DNA of 40,591 nt from Thermodesulfobacteriales bacterium (GTDB taxonomy: Bacteria > Desulfobacterota > Thermodesulfobacteria > Thermodesulfobacteriales > Thermodesulfatatoraceae): NCBI GenBank assembly GCA_026986115.1, contig JALSPG010000067.1, forward strand, positions 1-40,591. Direction: 5' to 3'. The stretch's first letter is position 1, and each line of letters starts with the position of its first letter. This document shows, in pieces, positions 8,927 to 16,427 of the stretch. Made by a program: the position numbers and the translations under genes. Below the pieces are notes generated by a model, which was given only the letters and a program-made list of their open reading frames with translations, was not told where the DNA came from and made no database searches.

Positions 8927-8975
8927 TTAGGATCCGTTCCCATTTTTCGGAACAAAAAATGAGAACGGATCCTAA
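8927..8975. repeat. Palindromic repeat element, copy 1 (intact arms)
   Basis: Two 21-nt arms, beginning TTAGGATCCGTTCCC (8927-8947) and ending GAACGGATCCTAA (8955-8975), match at 20 of 21 positions around a loop of about 7 nt. A weaker similarity continues outwards and includes TGTCGACA at 8981-8988. A diverged copy is found at 11792-11850. This may be a REP- or MITE-like element, or two transposon ends joined head to head. It lies between rpoD and a small membrane-protein gene. Confidence 0.7.
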
Positions 8976-8992
8976 TATACTGTCGACAAAAA

Positions 8993-9286
8993 ATGCTCCA
9001 AAGTAATATATTAAAAACCAAAAAGATGTTAGGAATGTTAGGAATGTTATTTCTAACGTTTATATGGTTCTTGGGATTTACAGGTCCCGTCTGGGCTGGC
9101 GAAGAAAAGGGGACAAGTTTTGGTTTAATAAGTGGGTTGTTACTCCTCGTCTTGCTCTTTTCTACAGCAGGCATTGGTTTTGCGATGCTTAGGGGCAAGG
9201 CTACCCGTAGACGCCATCATCTTTTGGCATATAGCACCCTTCTTTTGGCCTTGATACATGCTTTTTATAATATCTTTTTCCATTAA
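8993..9286 (+). CDS. Small exported membrane protein, function unknown
   Basis: An ORF of 97 residues with a plausible signal peptide: basic KTKK, a hydrophobic stretch, then GPVWA before GEEKG as a likely cleavage site. After it come two predicted membrane helices, the second preceded by ATRRRHHLLAY. His residues at both ends of the last helix (RRRHHL and IHAFYNIFFH) could ligate heme or metal, but this is only a suggestion. Several ATG codons follow the first one (at 9026, 9035 and 9044) and there is no strong ribosome site, so the start is uncertain; 8993 is kept because it includes the basic signal-peptide head. It lies alone between the palindromic repeat and the aminotransferase promoter. 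I do not recognise the family. Confidence 0.55.
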   Translation: MLQSNILKTKKMLGMLGMLFLTFIWFLGFTGPVWAGEEKGTSFGLISGLLLLVLLFSTAGIGFAMLRGKATRRRHHLLAYSTLLLALIHAFYNIFFH

Positions 9287-9364
9287 TTAATCTTTGTTTT
9301 TGATAATATAATTTCTTATTTGCTTAATAAGATAAACTTCCCGGAATTCTAAGGAAATGCCCCA

Positions 9365-9393
9365 TTGACACCAGCCAGAAGGAGGGGCATTAT
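9365..9393 (+). promoter_or_regulatory. Sigma-70-type promoter for the aminotransferase gene
   Basis: TTGACA at 9365-9370 and CATTAT at 9388-9393 have a 17-bp spacer. The start codon is about 35 bp downstream. Together with the rpsU promoter this is one of the two clearest promoters in the window. Confidence 0.6.
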
Positions 9394-9427
9394 CATAGTT
9401 TGACATTATTTAAGGTGAGTGGAGGAA

Positions 9428-10651
9428 ATGAGAGGAAGTTTTGAGCCGATTAAGCCGGCTAAACGTACAGAAAATATTGAGTACGCCGTAAGAGACATTG
9501 TTTTGGTAGCGGAGGAGGCCCGCAAGAAAGGAAAGGAGCTTCTTTTTTTAAATATTGGAGACCCAATCCAATATGATTTCCGCACCCCAGCCCCTTTAGT
9601 AGAGGCCACTTACCAAGCCATGTGTGAGAATCTTACAGGTTATTCAGCTTCAGAAGGAGTAGATGAAGCTATTTGTGCCATTCGCAAGGAAGCCAGACAG
9701 AAGGGCATTGAGCCTGCGGATATTTTTATCACCACTGGGGCCAGTGAAGCCATTGATTTTACCCTTACGGCTTTGGTTAATGAGGGAGAAAATGTTCTTG
9801 TTCCTTACCCAGGCTATCCCCTCTATACGGCTATTTTGGCCAAACTGGGGGCGGAGCCCAATCCCTACTACCTTGATGAAGAAAATGCTTGGCAGCCCGA
9901 TTTGGATGATATTGCATCCAAAGTAAACGAAAAGACCCGTGCTATTGTTATCATTAACCCTAACAATCCTACTGGGGCTGTTTATTCGGAAGAGACCTTA
10001 CGCGGTATCATAGAGATTGCCAAAAAACACCAACTTGTCATTTTATCGGATGAAATTTATGACAAACTGGTATTTGACGGAAAAAAGCACATTTCCATCG
10101 CCTCTTTAGACCCAGAAGTCCCGATGGTTACCTTTAACGGCCTTTCCAAATGTTATTTAGCCCCGGGTTTTCGTATTGGCTGGGGAATAGTCTCTGGCCC
10201 TTGGGAAGTGGTAAGAGATTTTGTAGAGGCCATTCATAAGCTGGCTCGTGCGCGCCTTTCTACTAGTCATCCTAAGCAATATGCTATTCCTGTGGCCTTA
10301 AACGGTAACCAAAGCCATCTTCAGGAGGTCTTGGAAAAACTTGAACGCCGGCGAGATCTTACCGTAGAGATGTTGAATGATATTCCTGGTATATCTTGTG
10401 TGAAGCCGGAAGGGGCTTTCTATGCCTTCCCTAAAATTGATATTCCCGGTGTTTCGGATCGCGATTTTGTAAAAGAACTCATTGCTGAGACTGGAGTGGT
10501 AGTTGTCCACGGGAGCGGTTTTGGCCAAAAGCCCGGGACAGCTCACTTTCGGGTGGTATTTTTGCCTCCTGAAGATGTTTTAGAACGTGCTTACGAACGG
10601 ATAAAAAAATTCATGAAAGGCTATCTGTCTCGCAAAGGGCTTGGAGCTTAA
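9428..10651 (+). CDS. Class I/II pyridoxal-phosphate aminotransferase, AlaA-like
   Basis: A fold-type I aminotransferase of about 407 residues. Typical features are FLNIGDPIQYDF near the N-terminus, ITTGASEAIDFTL, VPYPGYPLY, the INPNNPTGAVYS substrate/cofactor motif, LSDEIYDKLVFDG with the Asp that contacts the pyridine ring, and FNGLSKCYLAPGFRIGW with the Schiff-base Lys and phosphate-binding Arg. The sequence resembles alanine/glutamate aminotransferases (AlaA/YfbQ type) more than the second aminotransferase of this window. The ATG at 9428 is preferred because AAGGTGA lies 9 nt upstream; a GTG at 9419 is in frame. It has its own promoter. The exact amino donor and acceptor are inferred. Confidence 0.88.
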   Translation: MRGSFEPIKPAKRTENIEYAVRDIVLVAEEARKKGKELLFLNIGDPIQYDFRTPAPLVEATYQAMCENLTGYSASEGVDEAICAIRKEARQKGIEPADIFITTGASEAIDFTLTALVNEGENVLVPYPGYPLYTAILAKLGAEPNPYYLDEENAWQPDLDDIASKVNEKTRAIVIINPNNPTGAVYSEETLRGIIEIAKKHQLVILSDEIYDKLVFDGKKHISIASLDPEVPMVTFNGLSKCYLAPGFRIGWGIVSGPWEVVRDFVEAIHKLARARLSTSHPKQYAIPVALNGNQSHLQEVLEKLERRRDLTVEMLNDIPGISCVKPEGAFYAFPKIDIPGVSDRDFVKELIAETGVVVVHGSGFGQKPGTAHFRVVFLPPEDVLERAYERIKKFMKGYLSRKGLGA

Positions 10652-10718
10652 GGCCGCTCCAAATGTAAACTTCTGTGAGCTTTACTTTCCGATTTAGAGG
10701 ATTCTGGAGGCCCTAATC

Positions 10719-11687
10719 ATGCAAGGGTCCTTAAAGGAAAAATATTTTGCTTCCCTTCTAGGCTTAGCAATAGGGGATGCTTTGGGTTTTCCTTTTGAAG
10801 GATTAAGGCTTGAAGATTTAATTGAGATAAATCTTTGTTATTTTCAGCGTGGGAAATTTCCTCCTGGTACTTGGTCTGATGATACTTCTCTAACTTTTCT
10901 TACGGTAGAAAGTCTTTTAGTCTGCCAAGGACTTAATCTTAGGGATCTTGCTTTTCGTTTTTGGCGCTGGTTAAAGGAAGGATATTTTACGCCTTTTGGA
11001 GAGGCTATCGGGATAGGAAAGGCTACTAGAAAGGCTCTTTTGCGTTTTGCAAGTGGTATCCTTCCGGAACATGCTGGAGGAAGAGGGGAAAGAGATTGTG
11101 GAAATGGCAGTCTTATGCGTCTTCTTCCAATAGTTTTATGGTATGGAGACGCCTCCGAAAAGACGTTACTAGCCCGGGTTTGGGAGGCTTCTTCCCTCAC
11201 TCATGCCCATCCGCGGGTGTTTCTGGCCTGTGGACTTTATGCCCTTCTCCTCCAGAGGTTTATCCTCGGCCAAAAACTTACGGAAGCTCTCCTTTATGTA
11301 AGGGCGCAAGGTCTTAGCCTCTGCAAAGAAAATCGTCTTTTTTCGCGAGAGGCATTACATTTTACCCCTCTTTGGGATGGTTCATTGTTTTCTCTTCCTG
11401 TAGAGGCGCTTCAAACTTCAGGTTATGTGGTTCATACCCTTTTAGCCGCTTTCGGGATTCTTTTTCACACAAATAGCTTTAAAGAAGCCGTAAAACTTGC
11501 AGTACGTTTGGGGGGCGATACTGATACTACGGCAGCCATAGCAGGGGCGGCGGCTGGTCTTTATTATGGTCTCGCAGAGATTCCTCTACCTTGGCTAGAC
11601 GGATTGGTAAAAGGGAGGAAGCTCCGGGAGCTGGCTAATCAATTTGTGACCGAAGTTTTAGAGCAGAAAAATAAAGAGAGAATCTAG
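10719..11687 (+). CDS. ADP-ribosylglycohydrolase family protein
   Basis: A 322-residue protein of the DraG/ARH fold, which removes ADP-ribose from proteins or small molecules using two metal ions. The N-terminus has SLLGLAIGDALGFPFEG, the metal-binding WSDDTSLTFLTVESLL follows, and the C-terminal part has VRLGGDTDTTAAIAGAAAG, the other half of the metal site. GNGSLMRLLPI in the middle is also typical. A GGAGG site lies 8 nt before the ATG. No ADP-ribosyltransferase or nitrogenase gene is nearby, so the target is unknown. Confidence 0.9.
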   Translation: MQGSLKEKYFASLLGLAIGDALGFPFEGLRLEDLIEINLCYFQRGKFPPGTWSDDTSLTFLTVESLLVCQGLNLRDLAFRFWRWLKEGYFTPFGEAIGIGKATRKALLRFASGILPEHAGGRGERDCGNGSLMRLLPIVLWYGDASEKTLLARVWEASSLTHAHPRVFLACGLYALLLQRFILGQKLTEALLYVRAQGLSLCKENRLFSREALHFTPLWDGSLFSLPVEALQTSGYVVHTLLAAFGILFHTNSFKEAVKLAVRLGGDTDTTAAIAGAAAGLYYGLAEIPLPWLDGLVKGRKLRELANQFVTEVLEQKNKERI

Positions 11688-11791
11688 CTTCTTTGATTTC
11701 CAATAATTTTGAGAATTTGTTCATTTTAAATTTAAACGAAAAAGAAGACTACAATTTTTTTATCACTGGAGCACTTTTGGCGAGATACTCT

Positions 11792-11850
11792 TTGGGATCC
11801 ATCCTGTTTTTTCGCCGAAAAATAGGAACGGATTCTTTACGATGTCGGCG
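11792..11850. repeat. Palindromic repeat element, copy 2 (diverged)
   Basis: TTGGGATCCATCCTG...AGGAACGGATTCTTTACG aligns along its length with the element at 8927-8988, including the central T and A runs and a right flank ATGTCGGCG equivalent to CTGTCGACA. The inverted arms still pair at about two thirds of positions. The 284-bp gap holding it has no convincing gene; a 69-codon frame beginning at 11693 has no ribosome site or family resemblance. Confidence 0.55.
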
Positions 11851-11971
11851 TTTAATGTCCCCAATATTAAAACTCTTTTTGTTTTTTGTCGTTTTAGGAT
11901 AAAATGAATTTAAAAGCTTTATAAGCTGAAACCGAGCTTCGTAAGATCTCTAAAGCTTGTCGTGGGGAAGT

Positions 11972-12499
11972 ATGGATCTTAAAGAAGCCGTAAGGGCTGC
12001 TCTTAAAGAGCTTGTTTTGCCGAAGCTTGAAGATATTCGCAAAGAAAGTTATGAGCTGCGCAGCCAGATGGAGATCACCAACAAGCGGCTCGACGACATA
12101 AATCGCCATCTGGTAGATCAGAGCCGTCGTATTGATGAAACTAACAAACGTATTGACGAAGTACGTGCAGAGCTTACGAACCAAATTAGGGAAGTACGGG
12201 CAGAATTTACCGCTCAGATCAGGGAGGTGCGAGCAGAGCTTACCGGTCGAATCAGCGAATTTCGGGCAGAACTTACCGATCAGATCAGTGATGTACGGGC
12301 AGAGCTTACCAATCAGATTGGTGAGGTGCGAGCAGAGCTTGCCGGTCGGATAGACGGGCTTAATACACGAGTGGATCAACTTACCTTCCAGGTAGGCAAA
12401 CTTGCTCAAGAGATTGAGAGAATGAGACAGAACCGAGAAGTTACAGCTGATCTTTTGAGTCGCATTCAACGCCTTGAGAAAAGAGTCATTGGAGAATAA
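11972..12499 (+). CDS. Coiled-coil protein with 11-residue repeats, function unknown
   Basis: A 175-residue, almost wholly helical, charged protein. After a short head (MDLKEAVRAALKELVLPKL) and a first coil, six tandem 11-residue units of the form (E/D)(V/F)RAE(L/F)TxQI(R/S/G) run from 12158 to about 12355, then a heptad-like tail. Eleven-residue periodicity indicates a right-handed or straight coil rather than a regular left-handed one. No signal peptide, membrane helix or enzyme motif is visible. A GGGGAAGT site precedes the ATG at 11972; the frame reaches back to 11957. The style is like the coiled-coil part of the gene at the left edge, but without a nuclease-like domain. Confidence 0.7.
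   Translation: MDLKEAVRAALKELVLPKLEDIRKESYELRSQMEITNKRLDDINRHLVDQSRRIDETNKRIDEVRAELTNQIREVRAEFTAQIREVRAELTGRISEFRAELTDQISDVRAELTNQIGEVRAELAGRIDGLNTRVDQLTFQVGKLAQEIERMRQNREVTADLLSRIQRLEKRVIGE
12158..12355 (+). repeat. 33-bp tandem repeats encoding hendecads
   Basis: Six units with cores such as GTACGGGCAGAGCTTACC recur every 33 bp and encode EVRAELTNQIR and its variants. The similarity at DNA level suggests that unit number can vary between strains. Confidence 0.8.
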
Positions 12500-12504
12500 G
12501 AACC

Positions 12505-13212
12505 CTAAATTTTTGAGGCTTGATAGATACTTACCACCCCAAAGGTAAGATTTTCAAAATTTACCTCTCGAAAGCCAGCGGCTTCTAAGCTGTAGCAGAT
12601 TTCCCTTGGCGAGGGAAAGCTTTCTATAGAACGGGCCAAGTATTCGTAGGCTTCACGGTCGCCAGTAAGGCTGCCGCCTAAAAGGGGCATGAAATGAAAG
12701 AGATAAAAGCGATAAAGAGAGGCGAAGATAGGCGTTTTGGGACGAGAAAATTCGAGAATTACAAATTTTCCTCCGGGTTTTAAGACTCGAAAAACCTCAG
12801 TAAAACACCTATCAGGATGGGGAAGATTTCTGATTCCAAAGGCCACGGTGACAGCAGAGAAAATTTCCTTCGGGAAGGGGAGATTTTCTGCATCTCCTTG
12901 GACAAGAAAGATAAAGCTGGTAGCGGGGTGGCTGGCCAGACGAAATTTTCCGTAGGCGAGCATTTCTAAGGTTATGTCAAGCGCTATTACTGGGCGCGGG
13001 CGTTGCCTTACAATTTCTTTGGCAAGGGTTAGGGTTCCGGCACAGAGATCGAGGATAGGGCCGGTATAAGAACCAATTTTTTGGACCAGGCGATAACGCC
13101 ACCAGTGATCTAATCCGAAACTTCCCAAGGTATTTACGAGATCATATCTTCTTGTTACTCGTGAAAATTTCTGACGGACAAATCTCTTCTTTTGAGAAAG
13201 CTCTGGTAGCAT
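12505..13212 (-). CDS. menG: UbiE/MenG-type quinone methyltransferase
   Basis: A SAM-dependent C-methyltransferase of the UbiE/COQ5 family, likely methylating demethylmenaquinone in menaquinone synthesis. Seen are KFSRVTRRYDLVNTLGSFG (the family's FDxxAxxYDxMN-like start), ILDLCAGTLTLAKEI (SAM loop), DAENLPFPKEIFSAVTVAFG (the family's fD.vt.aFGlRN motif, continuing IRNLPHPD) and VLKPGGKFVILEFSRP. About 235 residues from the ATG at 13212, normal for the family. The frame runs up to 13284 but that extension is not family-like and neither start has a clear ribosome site. It is divergent from the antiporter gene. A menaquinone role fits the anaerobic respiration genes here. Confidence 0.85.
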   Translation of the reverse strand: MLPELSQKKRFVRQKFSRVTRRYDLVNTLGSFGLDHWWRYRLVQKIGSYTGPILDLCAGTLTLAKEIVRQRPRPVIALDITLEMLAYGKFRLASHPATSFIFLVQGDAENLPFPKEIFSAVTVAFGIRNLPHPDRCFTEVFRVLKPGGKFVILEFSRPKTPIFASLYRFYLFHFMPLLGGSLTGDREAYEYLARSIESFPSPREICYSLEAAGFREVNFENLTFGVVSIYQASKI

Positions 13213-13303
13213 GGAGGCAAAACTAGTAAGCAAACACGCAGCTGGCAAGACGAGACCTTTGCAAAAATAAATCTCGGCTATCATCTTGAAGGAGGTCTAA
13301 AGA

Positions 13304-14512
13304 GTGAAAGTCGACGTCCACACCCTTTTGTTAAATTTGGCTCTTATTTTCTTCTTAGCCCGGCTTTTTGGTACCCTTTTTCATAGGTTTGGGGTTCCTT
13401 CTGTTTTAGGAGAAATCTTCACAGGCCTACTTTTAGGGCCTAGTTTTTTGGGCTGGGTGGAACCTCAGGCTGTCCTCAAATTTTTGGCAGAAATAGGCAT
13501 TATTCTTCTCCTTTTCGAGATTGGACTTGAAGTTGACATTGGTTATTTACGCCGGACAGGGTTTCAGGCCTTTTGTGTTGCGATTCTAGGGGCTTTTCTA
13601 CCCATTGTGTTTGGTTTTGCAATAGGTCGTTACTTTATGGGGCTTTCAGGAACAGCCTCTCTTTTTATTGGGGGTACACTTGCTGCTACTAGTATTGGTA
13701 TTACAGTGCGTATTTTACATGATCTAGGCCATTTAGAAACGAGAAGCGCTCAAATTGTTTTAGCTGCAGCAGTAGTAGATGATATCTTGGGAGTACTTCT
13801 TCTTACTCTTCTCTATGAATTTGCTCAAACTGGGACTTTAGGTTTTTTAACTACTTTTACCTATGGTTTTTACATTTTTACTTTCTTTTTCTTGGCGCCC
13901 CTCGCCGCTCATATTATTGCTCTCCTTATAGATTTTTTAGCACGTAAACTCAAAAGCTACGATTTTGTGCCTTCTACTATCCTTTCTCTTATTTTCTTTT
14001 TAGCTTATTTGGCAAAACGTTTTGGTGCCCCTGAAATTTTAGGGGCCTTTACCGGAGGTCTGGCTTTTTCGCGGCGGTTTGTAGTGCCTTTTGCTGCAAG
14101 TCTTCGAGTCTCCCCCGCCACTTTTAAGAGCGTTAAAAGTATTATTGACCCTCTAATTTTAGTTTTTACTCCTCTCTTTTTTGTTTATGTAGGGCTTGAG
14201 ATCAATTTTCGAGCTATAGAGCTCGACTGGCATTTTGTGTTTTACTTTTTAATGTTTTCTATAGTTGCTCTCTTCACCAAAGCCGTGGCAGGCTTTGCTA
14301 TAAGTGGACCTATAAAGGAGAGATTTTTCGTAGGTCTGGCAATGGTTCCTCGTGGCGAAGTAGGCATTATTTTTGCCGAGTTTGGACGTTTGAGTCAGAT
14401 TTTTGACCAGACCCTATATACTATTATGATAGCCGTGGTAGCTTTTACTACTTTGGCAGCGCCTTTTATTCTGAAGTTTTATATCCAAAAGGTCAGGCTC
14501 TTTGCTTCCTAA
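13304..14512 (+). CDS. Cation:proton antiporter, CPA2 (Kef/NapA-like) family
   Basis: A 402-residue polytopic membrane protein with about 12 predicted helices and the CPA2 pattern: PSVLGEIFTGLLLGPSFLG early, LLFEIGLEVDI, GGTLAATSIGITVRIL, then AAAVVDDILGVLLL, where the two Asp residues are the ion-binding pair. VPRGEVGIIFAE near the C-terminus is also conserved. It exchanges Na+ or K+ for H+ across the inner membrane. No C-terminal TrkA/RCK nucleotide-binding domain is present, so it is closer to NapA-type exchangers than to gated KefB/C. The start is GTG at 13304 with GGAGG 8 nt upstream. It overlaps the next gene by 11 bp. Confidence 0.88.
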   Translation: MKVDVHTLLLNLALIFFLARLFGTLFHRFGVPSVLGEIFTGLLLGPSFLGWVEPQAVLKFLAEIGIILLLFEIGLEVDIGYLRRTGFQAFCVAILGAFLPIVFGFAIGRYFMGLSGTASLFIGGTLAATSIGITVRILHDLGHLETRSAQIVLAAAVVDDILGVLLLTLLYEFAQTGTLGFLTTFTYGFYIFTFFFLAPLAAHIIALLIDFLARKLKSYDFVPSTILSLIFFLAYLAKRFGAPEILGAFTGGLAFSRRFVVPFAASLRVSPATFKSVKSIIDPLILVFTPLFFVYVGLEINFRAIELDWHFVFYFLMFSIVALFTKAVAGFAISGPIKERFFVGLAMVPRGEVGIIFAEFGRLSQIFDQTLYTIMIAVVAFTTLAAPFILKFYIQKVRLFAS

Positions 14513-14930
14513 ACCAGAAGTTCAGAAAAAATGGCTTTATTTTATTTCAGGCCTTCTCTGGCTTGCTGTAGGGCTTTTCCTCTGTATGAGGGCCTTTTTT
14601 TGGTTAGAGCCCTTGGGTTCTTCGGGAATGCTTTTGCTAATTTTGGCCCTTCTGGCTTCTTATTTTGTGGGTCGTTGGGGCTTGGCAAGAATTGCTTTTC
14701 GTAATCTCAAGCGGCTGGATAAAAAACCAGAAAGAATTTGTTGTTTTGCTTTTCAACCTTTAAAAAGTTACTTCATCATTGCAATAATGATTGTTTTGGG
14801 AATAACCTTGAGAAGATCCAGTCTTCCCCGGCCTCTTTTGGGTTTTCTTTATGCTTTAATGGGGGGAGGCCTTATTACAGCAAGTTTTATTTATTTTGAA
14901 GGGGGTTTAAAACAATTTCAGAAGGGCTAA
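14502..14930 (+). CDS. Small membrane protein, function unknown
   Basis: 142 residues with four predicted membrane helices (about 10-32, 39-57, 86-101, 110-128), separated by short basic loops such as ARIAFRNLKRLDKKPERI. The start appears to be TTG at 14502, inside the end of the antiporter gene, which suggests translational coupling and a shared transcript. It converges on fdhC, overlapping it by 4 bp. I do not recognise the family; an accessory role to the antiporter is only a guess from position. Confidence 0.65.
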   Translation: MLPKPEVQKKWLYFISGLLWLAVGLFLCMRAFFWLEPLGSSGMLLLILALLASYFVGRWGLARIAFRNLKRLDKKPERICCFAFQPLKSYFIIAIMIVLGITLRRSSLPRPLLGFLYALMGGGLITASFIYFEGGLKQFQKG

Positions 14931-15796
14931 AATTCTTTGCGGATTTTTTCGTAAAATTTGGGGTGCATTTTGGCCACTTCTTCTACATCTTTAAAGCCTG
15001 TAAGCATGCTTTGGAGAGCCCCTTTGACAGCAATAACAGACATATAAAGATGGATGAGAAAAAGCCCTACCACAGCAAGCCCAAGATAAAGATGGATTTT
15101 GAGAAGTTCGCGCAAGTACGACACCGGAGCAGTAAATTGATAGAGCTTATAGCCGGTATAAAACATTACGAGCCCCCCAGCAGTGCCTACCCAAAACCAC
15201 ATTTTCTGCCCAGCGTTAAACTTTCCAGCGGGTACAGGTCGGGGCTTCCTGGTAAGATATCCCCCTAAGATCAAAAACCACTTCAAGTCATAAGGTGCAG
15301 GGAACATATCCTTCACCAAGGAAAGAAAAAGAAAAACGGCGAAGATGGCGAAAACAAAGGCTGCGGCTAAATGAACACTTCGCAGTCCCATTACTAAAGG
15401 GCCTCCTCCAAAGACCTTGGCAAATAAAACCGCAAGCCCTGAAGCCACAAGAAAAGTCATGCTAACCGCCGCTCCCCAATGGACAAACCTGGTAAAAAAG
15501 CCATAATAGGCAACTTTCTCCCCCCGGTGGAGAAACCTTCGCGGTCCAAAAATAAAATAGTGAAGTAAAAAAATCCCGAAGAGGCCGAGGATTATATAGA
15601 GATAATAATCCTTAAAGGAAGAAACAGACTTGATAAAAGTTGCTCCTTCATCTGGCCAGGCATCCAGAAGGAGGGCGTTTAATTTTCGGAAAACAGCAAC
15701 CGGCGAGATCGGCCCAGAGGGGCGAAGAATTTCTGCCCCAAGGGCCACAGCTGAAAAAGCAAAAAAGGAAAGGCTCCCTAAAATGGCTCTTTTCAT
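14927..15796 (-). CDS. fdhC: Formate dehydrogenase cytochrome b556 (gamma) subunit
   Basis: A 289-residue membrane cytochrome b of the FdnI/FdoI type that takes electrons from the Fe-S subunit and reduces quinone. It starts with a hydrophobic signal-like segment ending AVALGA, then about four core helices plus an extra N-terminal one (YYLYIILGLFGIFLLHYFI). Candidate heme b His ligands are in FFTRFVHWGAAVS, LRSVHLAAAF, LLKIHLYLG and LFLIHLYMS. It begins 3 bp after fdhB and is the last gene of the formate dehydrogenase cluster. The extended periplasmic N-terminus is longer than E. coli FdnI. Confidence 0.9.
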   Translation of the reverse strand: MKRAILGSLSFFAFSAVALGAEILRPSGPISPVAVFRKLNALLLDAWPDEGATFIKSVSSFKDYYLYIILGLFGIFLLHYFIFGPRRFLHRGEKVAYYGFFTRFVHWGAAVSMTFLVASGLAVLFAKVFGGGPLVMGLRSVHLAAAFVFAIFAVFLFLSLVKDMFPAPYDLKWFLILGGYLTRKPRPVPAGKFNAGQKMWFWVGTAGGLVMFYTGYKLYQFTAPVSYLRELLKIHLYLGLAVVGLFLIHLYMSVIAVKGALQSMLTGFKDVEEVAKMHPKFYEKIRKEF

Positions 15797-15799
15797 ATT

Positions 15800-16381
15800 T
15801 TATTCCTTGTAGGCTTTTGACCAACCCCAAGCGATTCCGCTTCCGCGTCGGGCTACCCTTTCGCGAAAGATGTCTGCTATTACGGCTCCGTCTCCTGCTA
15901 ACAAAGCTTTGGTAGAACACATTCCAGCACAAAGAGGCACTTTGCCTTCAGCAATGCGATTCTGTCCGTAAAGACGGCGCTCCTTTTCAGAAAAAGTAGG
16001 AGCAGGGCCTCCAGCACAAAAAGTGCATTTGTCCATGGCGCCTCGGGCACCAAAAGCATTACCCCGTGGAAACTGTGGCGCTCCAAAAGGGCAAGCCATA
16101 AAGCAGTATCCACAACCTATGCAAATGTCTTTGTTTACAAGGACAATACCGTCTTCTCGTTGGTAAATAGCACCTACCGGACAAACGGCTATACACGGAG
16201 CGTCAGAGCAATGCATACAGGCAATAGAAATGCTTTTCTCCCCGGGTTGCCCTTCGTTAATTATTACTACCCGGCGACGATTGATTCCGACTGGTAGTTG
16301 GTGCCCTTCTTTGCAAGCCACCACGCAACCATTACAAGCAATACAACGCTCAATATCACAAAGAAATTTCATCCTTGCCAT
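15800..16381 (-). CDS. fdhB: Formate dehydrogenase iron-sulfur (beta) subunit
   Basis: 193 residues with four clusters of Cys for [4Fe-4S] centres: CDIERCIACNGCVVACKEGH, CMHCSDAPCIAVCPVGAI, CIGCGYCFMACP and a last group from CTFC and LCAGMCSTKA. It carries electrons from FdhA to the cytochrome b subunit. Unlike E. coli FdnH it has no C-terminal membrane helix, so it must be held by FdhA and FdhC. It has no Tat signal of its own and would be exported with FdhA. AAAGGAGG precedes the ATG. A strong hairpin separates it from fdhA. Confidence 0.93.
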   Translation of the reverse strand: MARMKFLCDIERCIACNGCVVACKEGHQLPVGINRRRVVIINEGQPGEKSISIACMHCSDAPCIAVCPVGAIYQREDGIVLVNKDICIGCGYCFMACPFGAPQFPRGNAFGARGAMDKCTFCAGGPAPTFSEKERRLYGQNRIAEGKVPLCAGMCSTKALLAGDGAVIADIFRERVARRGSGIAWGWSKAYKE

Positions 16382-16397
16382 GAGTGCCTCCTTTGAT

Positions 16398-16426
16398 TTA
16401 ACCCCGGCGGTTCCGCCGGGGGTTAA
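16398..16426 (-). promoter_or_regulatory. GC-rich hairpin between fdhA and fdhB
   Basis: TTAACCCCGGCGG-tt-CCGCCGGGGGTTAA can form a stem of about 13 bp immediately after the fdhA stop and before the fdhB ribosome site. No T run follows. It probably protects or processes the fdhA message, or lowers transcription of fdhBC, rather than ending the operon. Confidence 0.6.
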
Positions 16427-16427
16427 T

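Noticed and set aside
11693-11902. 69-codon frame between the ADP-ribosylglycohydrolase and coiled-coil genes
   Set aside because: It has no ribosome site or family resemblance, and runs through the diverged palindromic repeat.
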